From Mycolicibacterium komossense (lineage in GTDB: Bacteria > Actinomycetota > Actinomycetes > Mycobacteriales > Mycobacteriaceae): DNA of 64,000 nucleotides. The position numbers and the translations under genes are program-made. The notes under the pieces were generated by a model that saw nothing but the letters and a program-made list of their open reading frames with translations, was not told the DNA's origin and ran no database searches. Positions 8,796 to 16,493 of the stretch are shown piece by piece. Location of the stretch: NCBI RefSeq assembly GCF_025822605.1, contig NZ_JACKTY010000020.1, forward strand, positions 94,524 through 158,523. The letters are read 5' to 3'. How positions within the stretch are numbered: the first letter of the stretch is position 1; each line of letters opens with the position of its first letter.

Positions 8796-9596
8796 TCAGC
8801 CAGACCGGTCCGGCGCGAGGAGTATCTGAGCCAGTCGAGTCGTCGTCTCGACGCCATCGCTGTAGCCACCCTCGCCCTCCAGGGAGTTCATGATTGCCAG
8901 GGTGAAACGCTGTTGGGGGCCGGCGAAGCCGACACTGTTGACGACCCAGCCGCCCTGCTCTTGCGACCATCCGTTCTTGTTGCCGGGGGTCATGGCCGGG
9001 CCCGCCCCCCAGACCCCCCACTGCTGGTTGGCATCGAGGTGTTGCATCTCCGACACGATGGCCGCGGTTTGTGCGGGCGGCAGTCTGGTGAGGGTGTAAC
9101 TCATCAGGCGGTCGAGGTCTTCGGTGGTGGATTTCTGGAATCCCCAATACGGGTACGTGCTGCTGAAGCCTTGCTGTGGTTGCAGATTGGTCATGCCGTA
9201 GGTCGCGAAATTGCGGTTGAACGCCATGTTGTCCGGTCCGCTGTACCGTTCCCAGAGCGTGTCGGCGGCGTCACTGTCAGACGAGTGCATCATGTCGACC
9301 ATGAGTTGCTGATCGGCAGGGGTCAACGCAATCTGACCAGCGCTTGCCCGGGTCAATAGGTCGACCACCATTGCGAGCTTGATGGTGGATGCGGTCCAGA
9401 TCGGCGTGCCTGCCGCGTCGTTGCGGTGAGCGAGCCCATTAGCCCGATCTCTCAGGACGTAGCCGACCGTGCCAGGACGCGTGGCAAGGTAGGCGTCCGC
9501 CTGCGCAATGCGCTGCGCCAGGTCGGCTCGCGCCACTGGTGCGGGAACAAAGAGCACCGCCGTCAACGAGAGAAGAATGGCGACGAGCGACTTCAC
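8796..9596 (-). CDS. Secreted class A beta-lactamase-like serine hydrolase
   Basis: The 266-residue protein has a signal peptide (residues 1-24, ending near PVARA-D) and a penicillin-recognising fold. The SxxK motif is Ser70-Thr-Ile-Lys73; a serine/aspartate motif HSSDSD (about 105-109) stands where SDN is expected, and Lys207-Asn-Gly209 may stand for the KTG box. Because the last two motifs deviate, true beta-lactamase activity is uncertain; mycobacterial relatives are annotated as beta-lactamase-related serine hydrolases. Operator-like site A lies 62 bp upstream of the start, so BlaI control is likely. It acts outside the membrane on beta-lactams or peptidoglycan. Confidence 0.82.
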   Translation of the reverse strand: MKSLVAILLSLTAVLFVPAPVARADLAQRIAQADAYLATRPGTVGYVLRDRANGLAHRNDAAGTPIWTASTIKLAMVVDLLTRASAGQIALTPADQQLMVDMMHSSDSDAADTLWERYSGPDNMAFNRNFATYGMTNLQPQQGFSSTYPYWGFQKSTTEDLDRLMSYTLTRLPPAQTAAIVSEMQHLDANQQWGVWGAGPAMTPGNKNGWSQEQGGWVVNSVGFAGPQQRFTLAIMNSLEGEGGYSDGVETTTRLAQILLAPDRSG

Positions 9597-9657
9597 GGAC
9601 GTAGCTTGTCAGCCGCCAGCAGACGGCGGTAGGAGGCACGCCGTGGAAACACCGCGT

Positions 9658-9678
9658 TCTACGTTCTCACTACGTAGA
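9658..9678. promoter_or_regulatory. Putative BlaI operator, site A
   Basis: A 21-bp site with 7-bp inverted arms TCTACGT (9658-9664) and ACGTAGA (9672-9678). It matches the pattern YCTACGN-N6-TACGTA-NN shared with sites B, D and E in this block. It sits 62 bp upstream of the minus-strand beta-lactamase-like gene and would overlap a TAGAAC-like -10 read on that strand. Confidence 0.55.
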
Positions 9679-9728
9679 TTGCCGACTTCCCACCTGAGGG
9701 CGCCGTCAACGGTCCGACCAGGACATAT

Positions 9729-9748
9729 CAACATAAATTAATATGTTG
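9729..9748. promoter_or_regulatory. AT-rich palindrome, probable ArsR-type operator
   Basis: Perfect 7-bp arms CAACATA (9729-9735) and TATGTTG (9742-9748) flank AATTAA. The AT-richness is striking for this genome. It ends two bases before the ATG of the ArsR remnant, the usual place for an autoregulatory ArsR/SmtB operator. Confidence 0.45.
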
Positions 9749-9750
9749 TG

Positions 9751-9840
9751 ATGGCGGTGCTGCCGATCGATCAATGCGAACTGCTGTGCCTCGACTTGCC
9801 TCACGCAGAACAGATTCGGGCAGGGTTACCCTTCGGCTGA
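9751..9840 (+). pseudogene. N-terminal remnant of an ArsR/SmtB metal-sensing regulator
   Basis: An ATG directly after the palindrome opens a 29-residue frame, MAVLPIDQCELLCLDLPHAE and nine further residues, closed by TGA at 9838-9840. From memory this matches the N-terminus of actinobacterial CadC/CmtR-type ArsR proteins, which start with a Cys-x3-Cys metal-binding arm followed by LDLPHAE. The winged-helix part is absent downstream. I therefore read it as a truncated gene that kept its operator. The match is short and from memory, so moderate confidence. Confidence 0.42.
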
Positions 9841-10179
9841 TAATAGCCGCGCCGGGATCGCTGAGCCGACGCTATCCTATCGGCAATACCGGCCGCATCG
9901 ACGCCGGTCTCATGACCCCGATGACACTCCCCGCGGATCTAGCCGCCCTGACACGCGACTGAGTGCCGCGGCCACCATGACCTCCGGGTTACTCGTTCGT
10001 CCCGCCGGCCGGTAAGACCACCTACGGTCTTGCTACGTATATAGTCGGCAGCGATGCATCGTCAAGCGCATTCCGAGCCACCGCTGCCGTACCCGGCAAC
10101 ATCCCCTAGGAACAGCCGCTGCCCTCCCCGGTACCTGTGTCGCACCAGCGATCGCTACGCGTAAGAAGGATGTGCCCCG
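9841..10179. other. Intergenic stretch between ArsR remnant and dsbA-like gene
   Basis: No convincing gene. A frame at 9774-9962 lacks domains and probably crosses decayed DNA. The useful content is operator-like site B at 10021-10041 and the AAGAAGGA ribosome binding site just before 10180. Confidence 0.5.
10021..10041. promoter_or_regulatory. Putative BlaI operator, site B
   Basis: CCTACGG-N6-TACGTA-TA matches the shared 21-bp pattern; alignment with site A is 14 identities or more, including all of TACGTA. It lies 138 bp upstream of the dsbA-like gene, leaving a long leader if it overlaps that promoter. Confidence 0.5.
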
Positions 10180-10839
10180 ATGGCTCCTGTCACACGAACT
10201 CTGCTGACCGCCTTTGCGGTTATCACCCTGATCATCGGGGCAGGCGTTTATCTCTCGGTGCGGGACCGGGGTACACCGGCCGCGGCGCAGGCACAGGTGG
10301 AAGACGTCGGCCGACTGGTCCGCGACAACAGTCGACGTCTCAACACGGCACCAGGGAGCGACGTCAACTTCGTCGAGTTCCTCGACTTCGAATGCGAAGC
10401 CTGTCGGGCGGCGTTCCCGCTCGTCGAACAGCTTCGAGCCGAGTACGGCGACCGTGTCAATTTCGTCGTTCGCTACTTCCCAATTCAGTCACACTTCAAC
10501 GCCGAGCGTGCGGCCCGTGCGGTGGAAGCGGCCGCGCAGCAAGGAGAATTCGAGCCGATGTACAAGAAGATGTACGAGACGCAGAGCCAATGGGGTGAAC
10601 AACAGACTCCGGCAGATGCGCTCTTCCGAGGTTTCGCCACGGAGCTCGGCGTCGACCTGGTCGCCTTCGATGCCGCCTACCAAGACCCCGCGACACTCGA
10701 CCGGATCAATCTGGATGTCGCCGACGGTAAGGCGCTCGGCGTCCAGGGCACTCCGACCATTTTCCTCGACGGCAACCGGGTGAACTTCAGGACCTACGAG
10801 GACTTGTCGACCGCCGTCGATCAAGCGTTGAACGAGTAA
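10180..10839 (+). CDS. Membrane-anchored DsbA-family thiol-disulfide oxidoreductase
   Basis: The 219-residue protein has an N-terminal signal anchor (residues 5-26) and a thioredoxin fold with an inserted helical domain. The redox pair is Cys72/Cys75 in CEAC, and the cis-proline loop is GTPTIFLDG near residue 190. It should catalyse disulfide formation or exchange in exported proteins. The AAGAAGGA ribosome binding site is a good match. It lies in the accessory block between two operator-like sites and before an M23 peptidase. I see no DsbB, VKOR or CcdA partner in the window, so its redox partner is elsewhere or lost. Confidence 0.87.
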   Translation: MAPVTRTLLTAFAVITLIIGAGVYLSVRDRGTPAAAQAQVEDVGRLVRDNSRRLNTAPGSDVNFVEFLDFECEACRAAFPLVEQLRAEYGDRVNFVVRYFPIQSHFNAERAARAVEAAAQQGEFEPMYKKMYETQSQWGEQQTPADALFRGFATELGVDLVAFDAAYQDPATLDRINLDVADGKALGVQGTPTIFLDGNRVNFRTYEDLSTAVDQALNE

Positions 10840-10894
10840 CCGCCAAGGTAGGTCATCGCCAAACGATCACCGCGCGGGAAGGAGGAAGACGGAC

Positions 10895-11092
10895 ATGCAG
10901 CGCGCCTCGCGTGACTGGGCCGTGGCGACAATCGCGGATACGCCCGAGGGTCAGAATCCGACGCCCCTGCCGTTGACGAACCAGTCTTCGCACCACCGAC
11001 TTTCAGCCGCCCCACCGCTGGTCGTTCGTTCGCCGATTACCTATCTACGCCCTACATACCTAGATCAAGGGCGCTCGCCCAATGGGACATAA
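10895..11092 (+). CDS. Small ORF with strong ribosome binding site, doubtful
   Basis: A very good GGAAGGAGG lies 7-9 nt before ATG 10895, 55 bp after the dsbA-like stop. The 65-residue frame has no recognisable domain, overlaps site C and runs 11 bp into the M23 gene. It may be the start of a lost third gene of the dsbA operon whose body was deleted, with the present frame running on by chance. Confidence 0.22.
   Translation: MQRASRDWAVATIADTPEGQNPTPLPLTNQSSHHRLSAAPPLVVRSPITYLRPTYLDQGRSPNGT
11044..11064. promoter_or_regulatory. Putative BlaI operator, site C (weak)
   Basis: TCTACGC-N6-TACCTA-GA differs from the other sites by one base in the TACGTA core but keeps the outer TCTA/TAGA symmetry and the same 21-bp length. 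It ends 17 bp upstream of the M23 start and could control the M23-blaI-M56 operon, giving autoregulation. Confidence 0.42.
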
Positions 11093-11996
11093 TGCCTGCG
11101 TAACCGAGATTATTGCCGTCGACGAGTTCGGCGGATCGGCGGATTTGGCATCCAGTCGCGGCGGTCCCTTCATCACCGACATCGAGGTCTTGACGGCACT
11201 CGAACTCGACGATCTGCACGACTGTGCAGAGGAGTCGCCCTGGGTACTGATGCCATCGTGTCCTGCCGTCCGCGCATCGCGGCCGGCCCCACGACGCGCC
11301 CGCCCTCCGACACATCGCAAGGATCCGCCGGCTGCCGGCGCAACGCAAAGCAGGCTGCTGATCGTCGCGTTCGCCGCTGGTGCGCTCGCCGCTGGAGCCA
11401 ACGCCGCGGTGGACGCACCGCAGGGGCGGACCGATCCGGCACTGGTCGCCGACACCATGCCACCCCAGGACCACCTTCCAGGCGCCTCAGGTATTCAAAT
11501 TGCCTCAGTGGCAAACACTTTCGATTCTGTGATACACCGCGAGGAGTTCTCCAACGCCATCGCCTTCGCCGAGGAGCGGGCTCAGCGAGAAGCGCGCTTG
11601 CGACGCCCGCAGTTCGTCTTTCCCGCGCTGGGCATCCTGACGTCGGGATTCGGAACACGATGGGGCACCTTGCACGCCGGGCTCGACATCGCGAACGCCG
11701 TCGGTACGCCGATCTACGCGGCCTCCGATGGCGAGGTGATCGCCTCAGGACCGACACCGGGTTACGGCATGTGGGTCAAAATCCGCGACGTGAATGGCAC
11801 TGTCACGCTCTACGGCCACATCGACACGGCCATCGTGCAGACCGGAGAACGCGTCACCGCCGGCGACCAGATCGCCACCATAGGCAACCGAGGCAACTCG
11901 ACCGGCCCGCACCTGCACTTCGAGGTCCATCGAGAAGGCATCGAAAAGACCGACCCCATGTCATGGTTGGGCGAGCGCGGCGTGTCGGGTGGCTAG
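11082..11996 (+). CDS. M23 family (LytM/lysostaphin-type) metallopeptidase with membrane anchor
   Basis: The 304-residue protein has an unusual N-terminal extension of about 90 residues, one membrane segment (91-110) and a C-terminal M23 domain (about 180-295). Zinc ligands are His198 and Asp202 in HAGLD and His279 in HLH; His277 is catalytic. M23 enzymes cut peptide bonds in peptidoglycan cross-bridges. Residues 1-89 are low in hydrophobicity and might be cytoplasmic, or the true start might be further in; no better ribosome binding site is visible. It precedes blaI by 76 bp in the same direction, suggesting cotranscription from site C. Confidence 0.82.
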   Translation: MGHNACVTEIIAVDEFGGSADLASSRGGPFITDIEVLTALELDDLHDCAEESPWVLMPSCPAVRASRPAPRRARPPTHRKDPPAAGATQSRLLIVAFAAGALAAGANAAVDAPQGRTDPALVADTMPPQDHLPGASGIQIASVANTFDSVIHREEFSNAIAFAEERAQREARLRRPQFVFPALGILTSGFGTRWGTLHAGLDIANAVGTPIYAASDGEVIASGPTPGYGMWVKIRDVNGTVTLYGHIDTAIVQTGERVTAGDQIATIGNRGNSTGPHLHFEVHREGIEKTDPMSWLGERGVSGG

Positions 11997-12072
11997 GGGC
12001 GAACGTTCAGCAGGGTGATCCGTACCGATCGGCCCCGTAAGCTGCCTACTGACTAACCCAGGAGGTTCGATC

Positions 12073-12459
12073 ATGGCTCGGGTGCGTGGCTTCGGAGAAC
12101 TCGAGGCGGACATCATGGATCGCCTATGGAACCGCGACCCCGAAACCGATACCACGGTCAGGGAGATCTTCGACGAATTGAGCGCCGAGCGTCACATCGC
12201 GTACACCACGGTGATGTCGACGATGGACAACCTGCACAGCAAGCGCTGGCTGTCGCGCGAACGGGACGGCAAGGCCTACCGCTACCGGCCAACCCTGACT
12301 CGCGAGGAACACAGCGCCCGCCTGATGTTGGAGGCACTGAGTGGCGGCGGCCGCTCGGAAGCGGTCCTCAGTCATTTCGTGGCGCAGATCGATGCCGAAG
12401 AATCCGCCGACCTGCGTGCTGCGTTGCGACGCCTCGCCCGTAAGTCGAGCCGGCGATGA
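12073..12459 (+). CDS. blaI: BlaI/MecI/CopY family repressor
   Basis: The 128-residue protein is a full-length BlaI-type winged helix: LEADIMDRLW, TVREIFDEL, the recognition region YTTVMSTMDNLHSKRWLSRERDG and a YRYRP wing, followed by the dimerisation helices. BlaI-type repressors hold cell-wall or metal genes off until a cognate protease inactivates them. A clear AGGAGG lies 5-6 nt upstream of the ATG. Its stop overlaps the M56 start (ATGA), the canonical blaI-blaR pairing. It is probably a second BlaI besides the core one of mycobacteria, and likely binds sites A-F. Confidence 0.92.
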   Translation: MARVRGFGELEADIMDRLWNRDPETDTTVREIFDELSAERHIAYTTVMSTMDNLHSKRWLSRERDGKAYRYRPTLTREEHSARLMLEALSGGGRSEAVLSHFVAQIDAEESADLRAALRRLARKSSRR

Positions 12460-13400
12460 CGGTCGCCGTGGCATTGCTGCTGTACGTCGTGGTGGTCTTG
12501 GTCGCAGGATCGAAGCTACTTCTGCGGATCACCGCCGATGGCGGTGCCCCACGGTTGGCGATAACCGCTTGGCTCACTGCTGTCGTCACCGTGATCGGAT
12601 GCTCGATCGCTGCAGTTGCGATGCTGTTGGTCGAAGCCGCCGGTCATTGGGGCAGCCCCGATGCCCTTCTGTTGTCATGCCTTGAACGCCTCCAGGCAAT
12701 CATCCTGGGCCACGCCGGCTGGCCGGCCCGGATCGTTGCGACCGTCGCAGTGGCGATTGTCGTCGGGAGTGTGATTGCGATCTGCATGCGAGTCGGCGGC
12801 GCTCTGCGCCGGATGCGTAGACACACCTTCGAGCACGCGGACGCCGTGCGCCTGGTCGGCAGGTCCGACGGCAGCGACGTCGTGGTGATCGAGGCGTCCG
12901 AGCCTGCGGCGTATTGCGTGGCGGGCCGCCCACCGGCGATCGTGGTGACCACCGCCGCCCTGGCAACGCTGGACGAAATACAACTCGCTGCCGTGGTCGC
13001 CCACGAGCGCGCTCATCTCGATGGACGCCACGCCTACGTCGTGGCCGCCGTGCGGGGCCTGGCTGCGGCTCTGCCCAAGGTCGCGCTCTTCGGCAGTGCC
13101 GCTGCACAAATCGGCTCGCTGCTGGAGATGTGTGCCGATGACGCCGCCGCTCGTCGGCATGGCCGTCAGCCGCTACTGGCCGGTCTGCTGGCGCTATCCG
13201 GCGCCGGTACGCCCGCCCATGGCCTGGCCGCGGCCGGCGGTGCGGTGCTCGTTCGGGCCGAGCGTCTCACGGATCCACAAGAGGGGCTGGCCAGAATCCG
13301 AACTCGCGCCACATTGACCGGAGCAGTGGCAGCGATGGTTGGGACACCGGTGGCCATCGCCGCATTATCGCTGTCAGGTGCCTTGATCTGCTTTGCCTAG
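12456..13400 (+). CDS. M56 (BlaR1/MecR1-type) membrane metallopeptidase without sensor domain
   Basis: The 314-residue protein has membrane segments near 3-22, 33-60 and 92-113 and a final one at about 285-312. The gluzincin motif His183-Glu-Arg-Ala-His187 lies in the cytosolic loop, and Glu-Met-Cys-Ala-Asp (about 225) fits the third-ligand region. In BlaR1, an outer penicillin-binding domain signals to this protease, which triggers removal of BlaI. Here that C-terminal penicillin-binding domain is missing, as in the M. tuberculosis BlaR homologue as I recall it. How it senses its signal is open. It overlaps blaI by 4 bp. Confidence 0.85.
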   Translation: MTVAVALLLYVVVVLVAGSKLLLRITADGGAPRLAITAWLTAVVTVIGCSIAAVAMLLVEAAGHWGSPDALLLSCLERLQAIILGHAGWPARIVATVAVAIVVGSVIAICMRVGGALRRMRRHTFEHADAVRLVGRSDGSDVVVIEASEPAAYCVAGRPPAIVVTTAALATLDEIQLAAVVAHERAHLDGRHAYVVAAVRGLAAALPKVALFGSAAAQIGSLLEMCADDAAARRHGRQPLLAGLLALSGAGTPAHGLAAAGGAVLVRAERLTDPQEGLARIRTRATLTGAVAAMVGTPVAIAALSLSGALICFA

Positions 13401-13436
13401 GAGATGCAGTTCAGCGCGCACCGCTGGCCGCATCGA

Positions 13437-13646
13437 TCACCACCAAATATGCTCTACGCCAATCATTCCCGATCGGTTCCCAGCCGACGGATCTGCGCCG
13501 CACAACACCACCGCCGCCAGTGCGAGAGCCGCCAACAGTGCCGTCGCGATCCATCGGCCGGCCCGCCGGGCCCCTCGCTGCGGGCGCCCCGGAAGGTCCC
13601 AACCCGAACTCGGTCCGTGACAGTCCACGTCGAGGGCGCCTTTCAC
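13437..13646 (-). CDS. Possible small membrane protein under operator D
   Basis: Read from GTG 13646 the 69-residue product has a basic, proline-rich lead (GRPQRGARRAGR) and one hydrophobic helix ending in AAVVLCG at about residue 45. I know no family for it. What supports it is context: operator-like site D begins 10 bp upstream of the start on the right strand, with GGGA as a weak ribosome binding site. It would be the divergent partner of the L,D-transpeptidase. A longer TTG start at 13655 is possible. Confidence 0.38.
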   Translation of the reverse strand: MKGALDVDCHGPSSGWDLPGRPQRGARRAGRWIATALLAALALAAVVLCGADPSAGNRSGMIGVEHIWW

Positions 13647-13655
13647 AGATCCCAA

Positions 13656-13676
13656 TCTACTATGACACTACGTACG
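13656..13676. promoter_or_regulatory. Putative BlaI operator, site D
   Basis: TCTACTA-N6-TACGTA-CG fits the shared 21-bp pattern and shares the stretch CACTACGTA with site A. It lies just upstream of the minus-strand small ORF and 136 bp before the L,D-transpeptidase. Confidence 0.52.
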
Positions 13677-13757
13677 TGAACAGGTGCTGGAACATGCACG
13701 CACTGCGACCCGCACAACGAGCCGATCCGTCGCACCACTGCACGGCTTGGGATCTCG

Positions 13758-13778
13758 TCTACGTAGATAGTACGTAAG
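13758..13778. promoter_or_regulatory. Putative BlaI operator, site E, overlapping a -10 box
   Basis: TCTACGT-N6-TACGTA-AG fits the shared pattern and contains TACGTA twice. A TAAGAT at 13775-13780 is a plausible -10 hexamer for the L,D-transpeptidase gene 33 bp downstream, so bound repressor would block polymerase. Confidence 0.58.
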
Positions 13779-13812
13779 ATGAGGCGGTGACCGCTTTGGC
13801 GATACGAACGGG

Positions 13813-15066
13813 ATGGCACTCATGAGGCGCATCGATTCCGCGGCGAGACAGCGTCGAGCCATCTGGTTGACGACGACGCTGCTGCTCGTGAGTATCGCCG
13901 GCCTCGCACTGGGGCTCATCTCGTGCAGCACCGACTCGTCGTCGGCATCGCAGCAGCAGCGTAACGCCCAGATCGTCGACAAGGGAACGCCGTACGCAGA
14001 CCTGCTCGCGCCGAAGCTGCAAGTCTCGGTGACCGACGGTGCCATCGGGGTTCCCGTCGAATCCCCGGTCACCGTGACCTCCGGCGCCGGAGTGTTAGGA
14101 GCGGTGACGCTGGTCAATGAGCAGGGCCGGGTCGTTGCCGGGAAACTGAGCCCCGACGGTTTGACGTGGAGTTCCGCAGAACCGCTCGGGTACAACCGGC
14201 AGTACACACTGAACGCCGAGGCGTTGGGGCTCGGCGGCAAAGCCAGGACCACCGCCACCTTCGAAACCCACTCACCGCGGAACCTCACGATGCCCTACGC
14301 GCTCCCGAAAGACGGGGAGGTCGTGGGCGTCGGACAGCCCATCGCCGTGCGTTTCGACGAGAACATCTCCGACCGTCTCGCCGCTCAACGCGCTATCAAG
14401 GTCACGACGAACCCTGCTGTCGAAGGCGCCTTCTACTGGCTCAGTAACCGCGAAGTCCGTTGGCGGCCAGCACAATACTGGAAGCCAGGCACGTCGGTCG
14501 AGGTGCAGGTCAACACCTACGGCGTCGATCTGGGCGACGGCTTGTTCGGCCAGGACAATGTCGTCAATCGATTCACGATCGGTGACGAGGTCATCGCCAC
14601 CGCCGACGACAACACCAAGACGATGACTGTCCGAGTCAACGGCAACGTCGTCAAGACCATGCCGATCTCCATGGGCAAGAACGCGAGTCCCACGGACCGG
14701 GGCACGTACATCATTGGCGATCGTTACTCGTTCCTGGTGATGGACTCCTCGACGTACGGCGTCCCAGTGAACTCACCCGACGGATACCGCACCGACGTCA
14801 ACTGGGCCACCCAAATGTCCTACAGCGGAATCTATGTCCACGCCGCCCCCTGGTCGGTCGGAAGCCAGGGACGCTCGAACGTCAGCCACGGCTGCCTCAA
14901 CGCCAGCACGGAGAACGCAAAGTGGTTCTACGACAACACCAAACGCGGCGATATCGTCGAAGTCCTCAATACGGTGGGCCCCACCTTGTCTGGTACCGAC
15001 GGACTCGGCGACTGGAACATCCCCTGGAATCAATGGAAGACGGGCAACGCCGTAGTCACGGGCTAA
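13813..15066 (+). CDS. L,D-transpeptidase (YkuD), predicted lipoprotein
   Basis: The 417-residue protein resembles the mycobacterial LdtA/LdtB type. It has a lipoprotein signal (hydrophobic 19-35, lipobox LISC with Cys38), two immunoglobulin-like domains (about 55-270) and a catalytic YkuD domain (about 275-395). The active site reads Ser358-His-Gly-Cys361-Leu-Asn. These enzymes form 3-3 peptidoglycan cross-links and tolerate most penicillins, so induction during beta-lactam stress makes sense. ATG 13822 is an alternative start. Site E overlaps the probable promoter, and the serine hydrolase follows 11 bp after its stop. Mycobacteria encode several Ldts; this looks like an extra copy. Confidence 0.93.
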   Translation: MALMRRIDSAARQRRAIWLTTTLLLVSIAGLALGLISCSTDSSSASQQQRNAQIVDKGTPYADLLAPKLQVSVTDGAIGVPVESPVTVTSGAGVLGAVTLVNEQGRVVAGKLSPDGLTWSSAEPLGYNRQYTLNAEALGLGGKARTTATFETHSPRNLTMPYALPKDGEVVGVGQPIAVRFDENISDRLAAQRAIKVTTNPAVEGAFYWLSNREVRWRPAQYWKPGTSVEVQVNTYGVDLGDGLFGQDNVVNRFTIGDEVIATADDNTKTMTVRVNGNVVKTMPISMGKNASPTDRGTYIIGDRYSFLVMDSSTYGVPVNSPDGYRTDVNWATQMSYSGIYVHAAPWSVGSQGRSNVSHGCLNASTENAKWFYDNTKRGDIVEVLNTVGPTLSGTDGLGDWNIPWNQWKTGNAVVTG

Positions 15067-15077
15067 GAGCGTCGTAC

Positions 15078-16082
15078 GTGCGAATCGTCAGTCGCCCGAC
15101 CCCGCCCACAACCGGTCCCGCCACCGGTGATCCTGGGCTGATTGGCCGTGTCGCACCCCTCCTGCAGGGGCTGCGCGACCGCGTCAGCGTCGTGTACATC
15201 CGCAACCGGACATCTGTCGAGGCGCACTTCGGCGCCGGCCCGGACGCCGTCTACGAGATCGGTTCGATCACGAAAACGATGACGGCCCTGCTGTTTGCGC
15301 AAGCCGTGGCGGACGGCGAGCTCACCCCAGGCGCCCGGCTCGGGAGCCTGCTCGATCTGGGCGGCAGTGCGGCAGCCGATGTGACGCTCGAGGAACTCGC
15401 CAGCCACCGCTCAGGCCTGCCGCGGATCGCCGACCGGCCGCGCGATCTCATCGCCAGCGGCTTTGCGGTGCTGCGGCATCGCAATCCCTACACCGCCGAT
15501 CTCGCGACACTGCTCACCCAGGCACGTGCGGCGAAACTCACCGACCGCGGCTCCTTCTCGTACTCGAACCTCGGCGCCGCCCTGCTCGGTGAGGCGCTCG
15601 CCGCGCATGCCGGGACCAGCTACCCGGCATTACTCGAGCGCGCTCTGCTCCAGCGGCTCGGGATGACGCGCACGTTCGTCCCCGTCTCCGCGGCGGAGCT
15701 GGCCCCGGATGCGCCGACCGGATGGAGCGCGAACGGCCAACGCGAGCAGGCCTGGACCCTGAACGCGTACTCGCCCGCCGGCGGAGTGCGCTCGACTCCG
15801 ACGGACATGGCCCGCTACGCGCAGGCGCTGCTCGATCGGCGGACGCCGGGCCTCAGCGCGCTCGAACCGCGCTGGGATGCCGGCAGTGGCAGCCGTGTCG
15901 GTTACGCCTGGTTCACCCTGCGGGCCGGCAACGTAGATGTCACCTGGCACAACGGCGGCACGGGCGGGTTCTCCAGCATGCTCGCCCTCGATCGCGAACA
16001 CGGCGCGGCAGTGGTCATTCTGGCGAACACCGCAGTCGCCGTCGACGACATCGCGATCCGCATCCTCGTCGATGCGACGTGA
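15078..16082 (+). CDS. Class C beta-lactamase-related serine hydrolase
   Basis: From GTG 15078 the 334-residue protein shows the AmpC/DD-peptidase-like fold: SxxK as Ser63-Ile-Thr-Lys66, Tyr-Ser-Asn in FSYSNLG (about 158) and an HNGGTGG in place of KTG near 300. No signal peptide is visible, so it is cytosolic or exported in another way. It starts 11 bp after the L,D-transpeptidase stop and ends in a GTGA overlap with a short hydrophobic frame. Some relatives carry C-terminal membrane helices; the next frame may be such a tail lost by frameshift. Activity on beta-lactams is unproven. Confidence 0.82.
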   Translation: MRIVSRPTPPTTGPATGDPGLIGRVAPLLQGLRDRVSVVYIRNRTSVEAHFGAGPDAVYEIGSITKTMTALLFAQAVADGELTPGARLGSLLDLGGSAAADVTLEELASHRSGLPRIADRPRDLIASGFAVLRHRNPYTADLATLLTQARAAKLTDRGSFSYSNLGAALLGEALAAHAGTSYPALLERALLQRLGMTRTFVPVSAAELAPDAPTGWSANGQREQAWTLNAYSPAGGVRSTPTDMARYAQALLDRRTPGLSALEPRWDAGSGSRVGYAWFTLRAGNVDVTWHNGGTGGFSSMLALDREHGAAVVILANTAVAVDDIAIRILVDAT

Positions 16083-16437
16083 CCAGCACCGTCGTCACGG
16101 TGGTGAACCTCGCCGTGGCAGCGTTACTGCTGACGGTCCCACGGCGGACGGCGTCCTAGCCTGGCGCGGTCAGAAACGCCGGCGGGGCACCGGTGACCGG
16201 TTGAGTGTGCTCACGACCGGCATCGCGATCGCCGCCTTCCTCACACTGGCACGGGCCCAGGCTGACTGGAGTCGGTTGCCGGTGGCGATCTGGATCGGCG
16301 CGGTGGCCGCAGTGGCGGTCGGCGTCGCGGGTGGGATTCGACGCTGGCCGGATCTGCCCTGGCTCGCCGGGCCTTCGAACTGGCGCCTCGCCAGAACAGT
16401 TATGGCCTTGCGGTTTCGGCTGGAGTCCTTGCCCTGA
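16079..16437 (+). pseudogene. Small membrane protein or hydrolase tail split by a frameshift
   Basis: GTG 16079 overlaps the serine hydrolase stop (GTGA) and opens a 26-residue frame with a hydrophobic stretch, TVVNLAVAALLLTV, ended by TAG at 16157-16159. A second frame, shifted by one base, runs to TGA at 16435-16437 and encodes two more membrane segments (GIAIAAFLTLA and VAIWIGAVAAVAVGVAGG). Joined, they would make a three-helix membrane protein of about 118 residues. The break lies near 16130-16157. It may be a mutation, a sequencing error or two separate small proteins. Confidence 0.38.
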
Positions 16438-16493
16438 GCGTGGGCTGAGCCGTTTTCAGTTCGACATGCCCCGCTCAGATAGCGGCGGCGGTA

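Larger units (their letters stand above)
13401..13812. other. Divergent regulatory region with two operator-like sites
   Basis: These 412 bases contain a candidate small minus-strand membrane protein gene (13437-13646), sites D and E, and the promoter of the L,D-transpeptidase. Plus-strand frames at 13393-13679 look like shadows. Confidence 0.5.

Noticed and set aside
8591..8893. Plus-strand frame of 100 codons at the left edge of the accessory block
   Set aside because: It has no ribosome binding site or domain and runs into the antisense of the beta-lactamase-like gene.
12000..12072. Operator search directly upstream of blaI
   Set aside because: Only partial matches (CGTAAG, CCTACTGAC) are present; control through site C and cotranscription with M23 is more likely.
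15070..15082. CGTACGTG near the start of the class C-like hydrolase as a seventh operator
   Set aside because: It lacks the TACGTA core and the upstream half-site, and the gene is probably cotranscribed with the L,D-transpeptidase.
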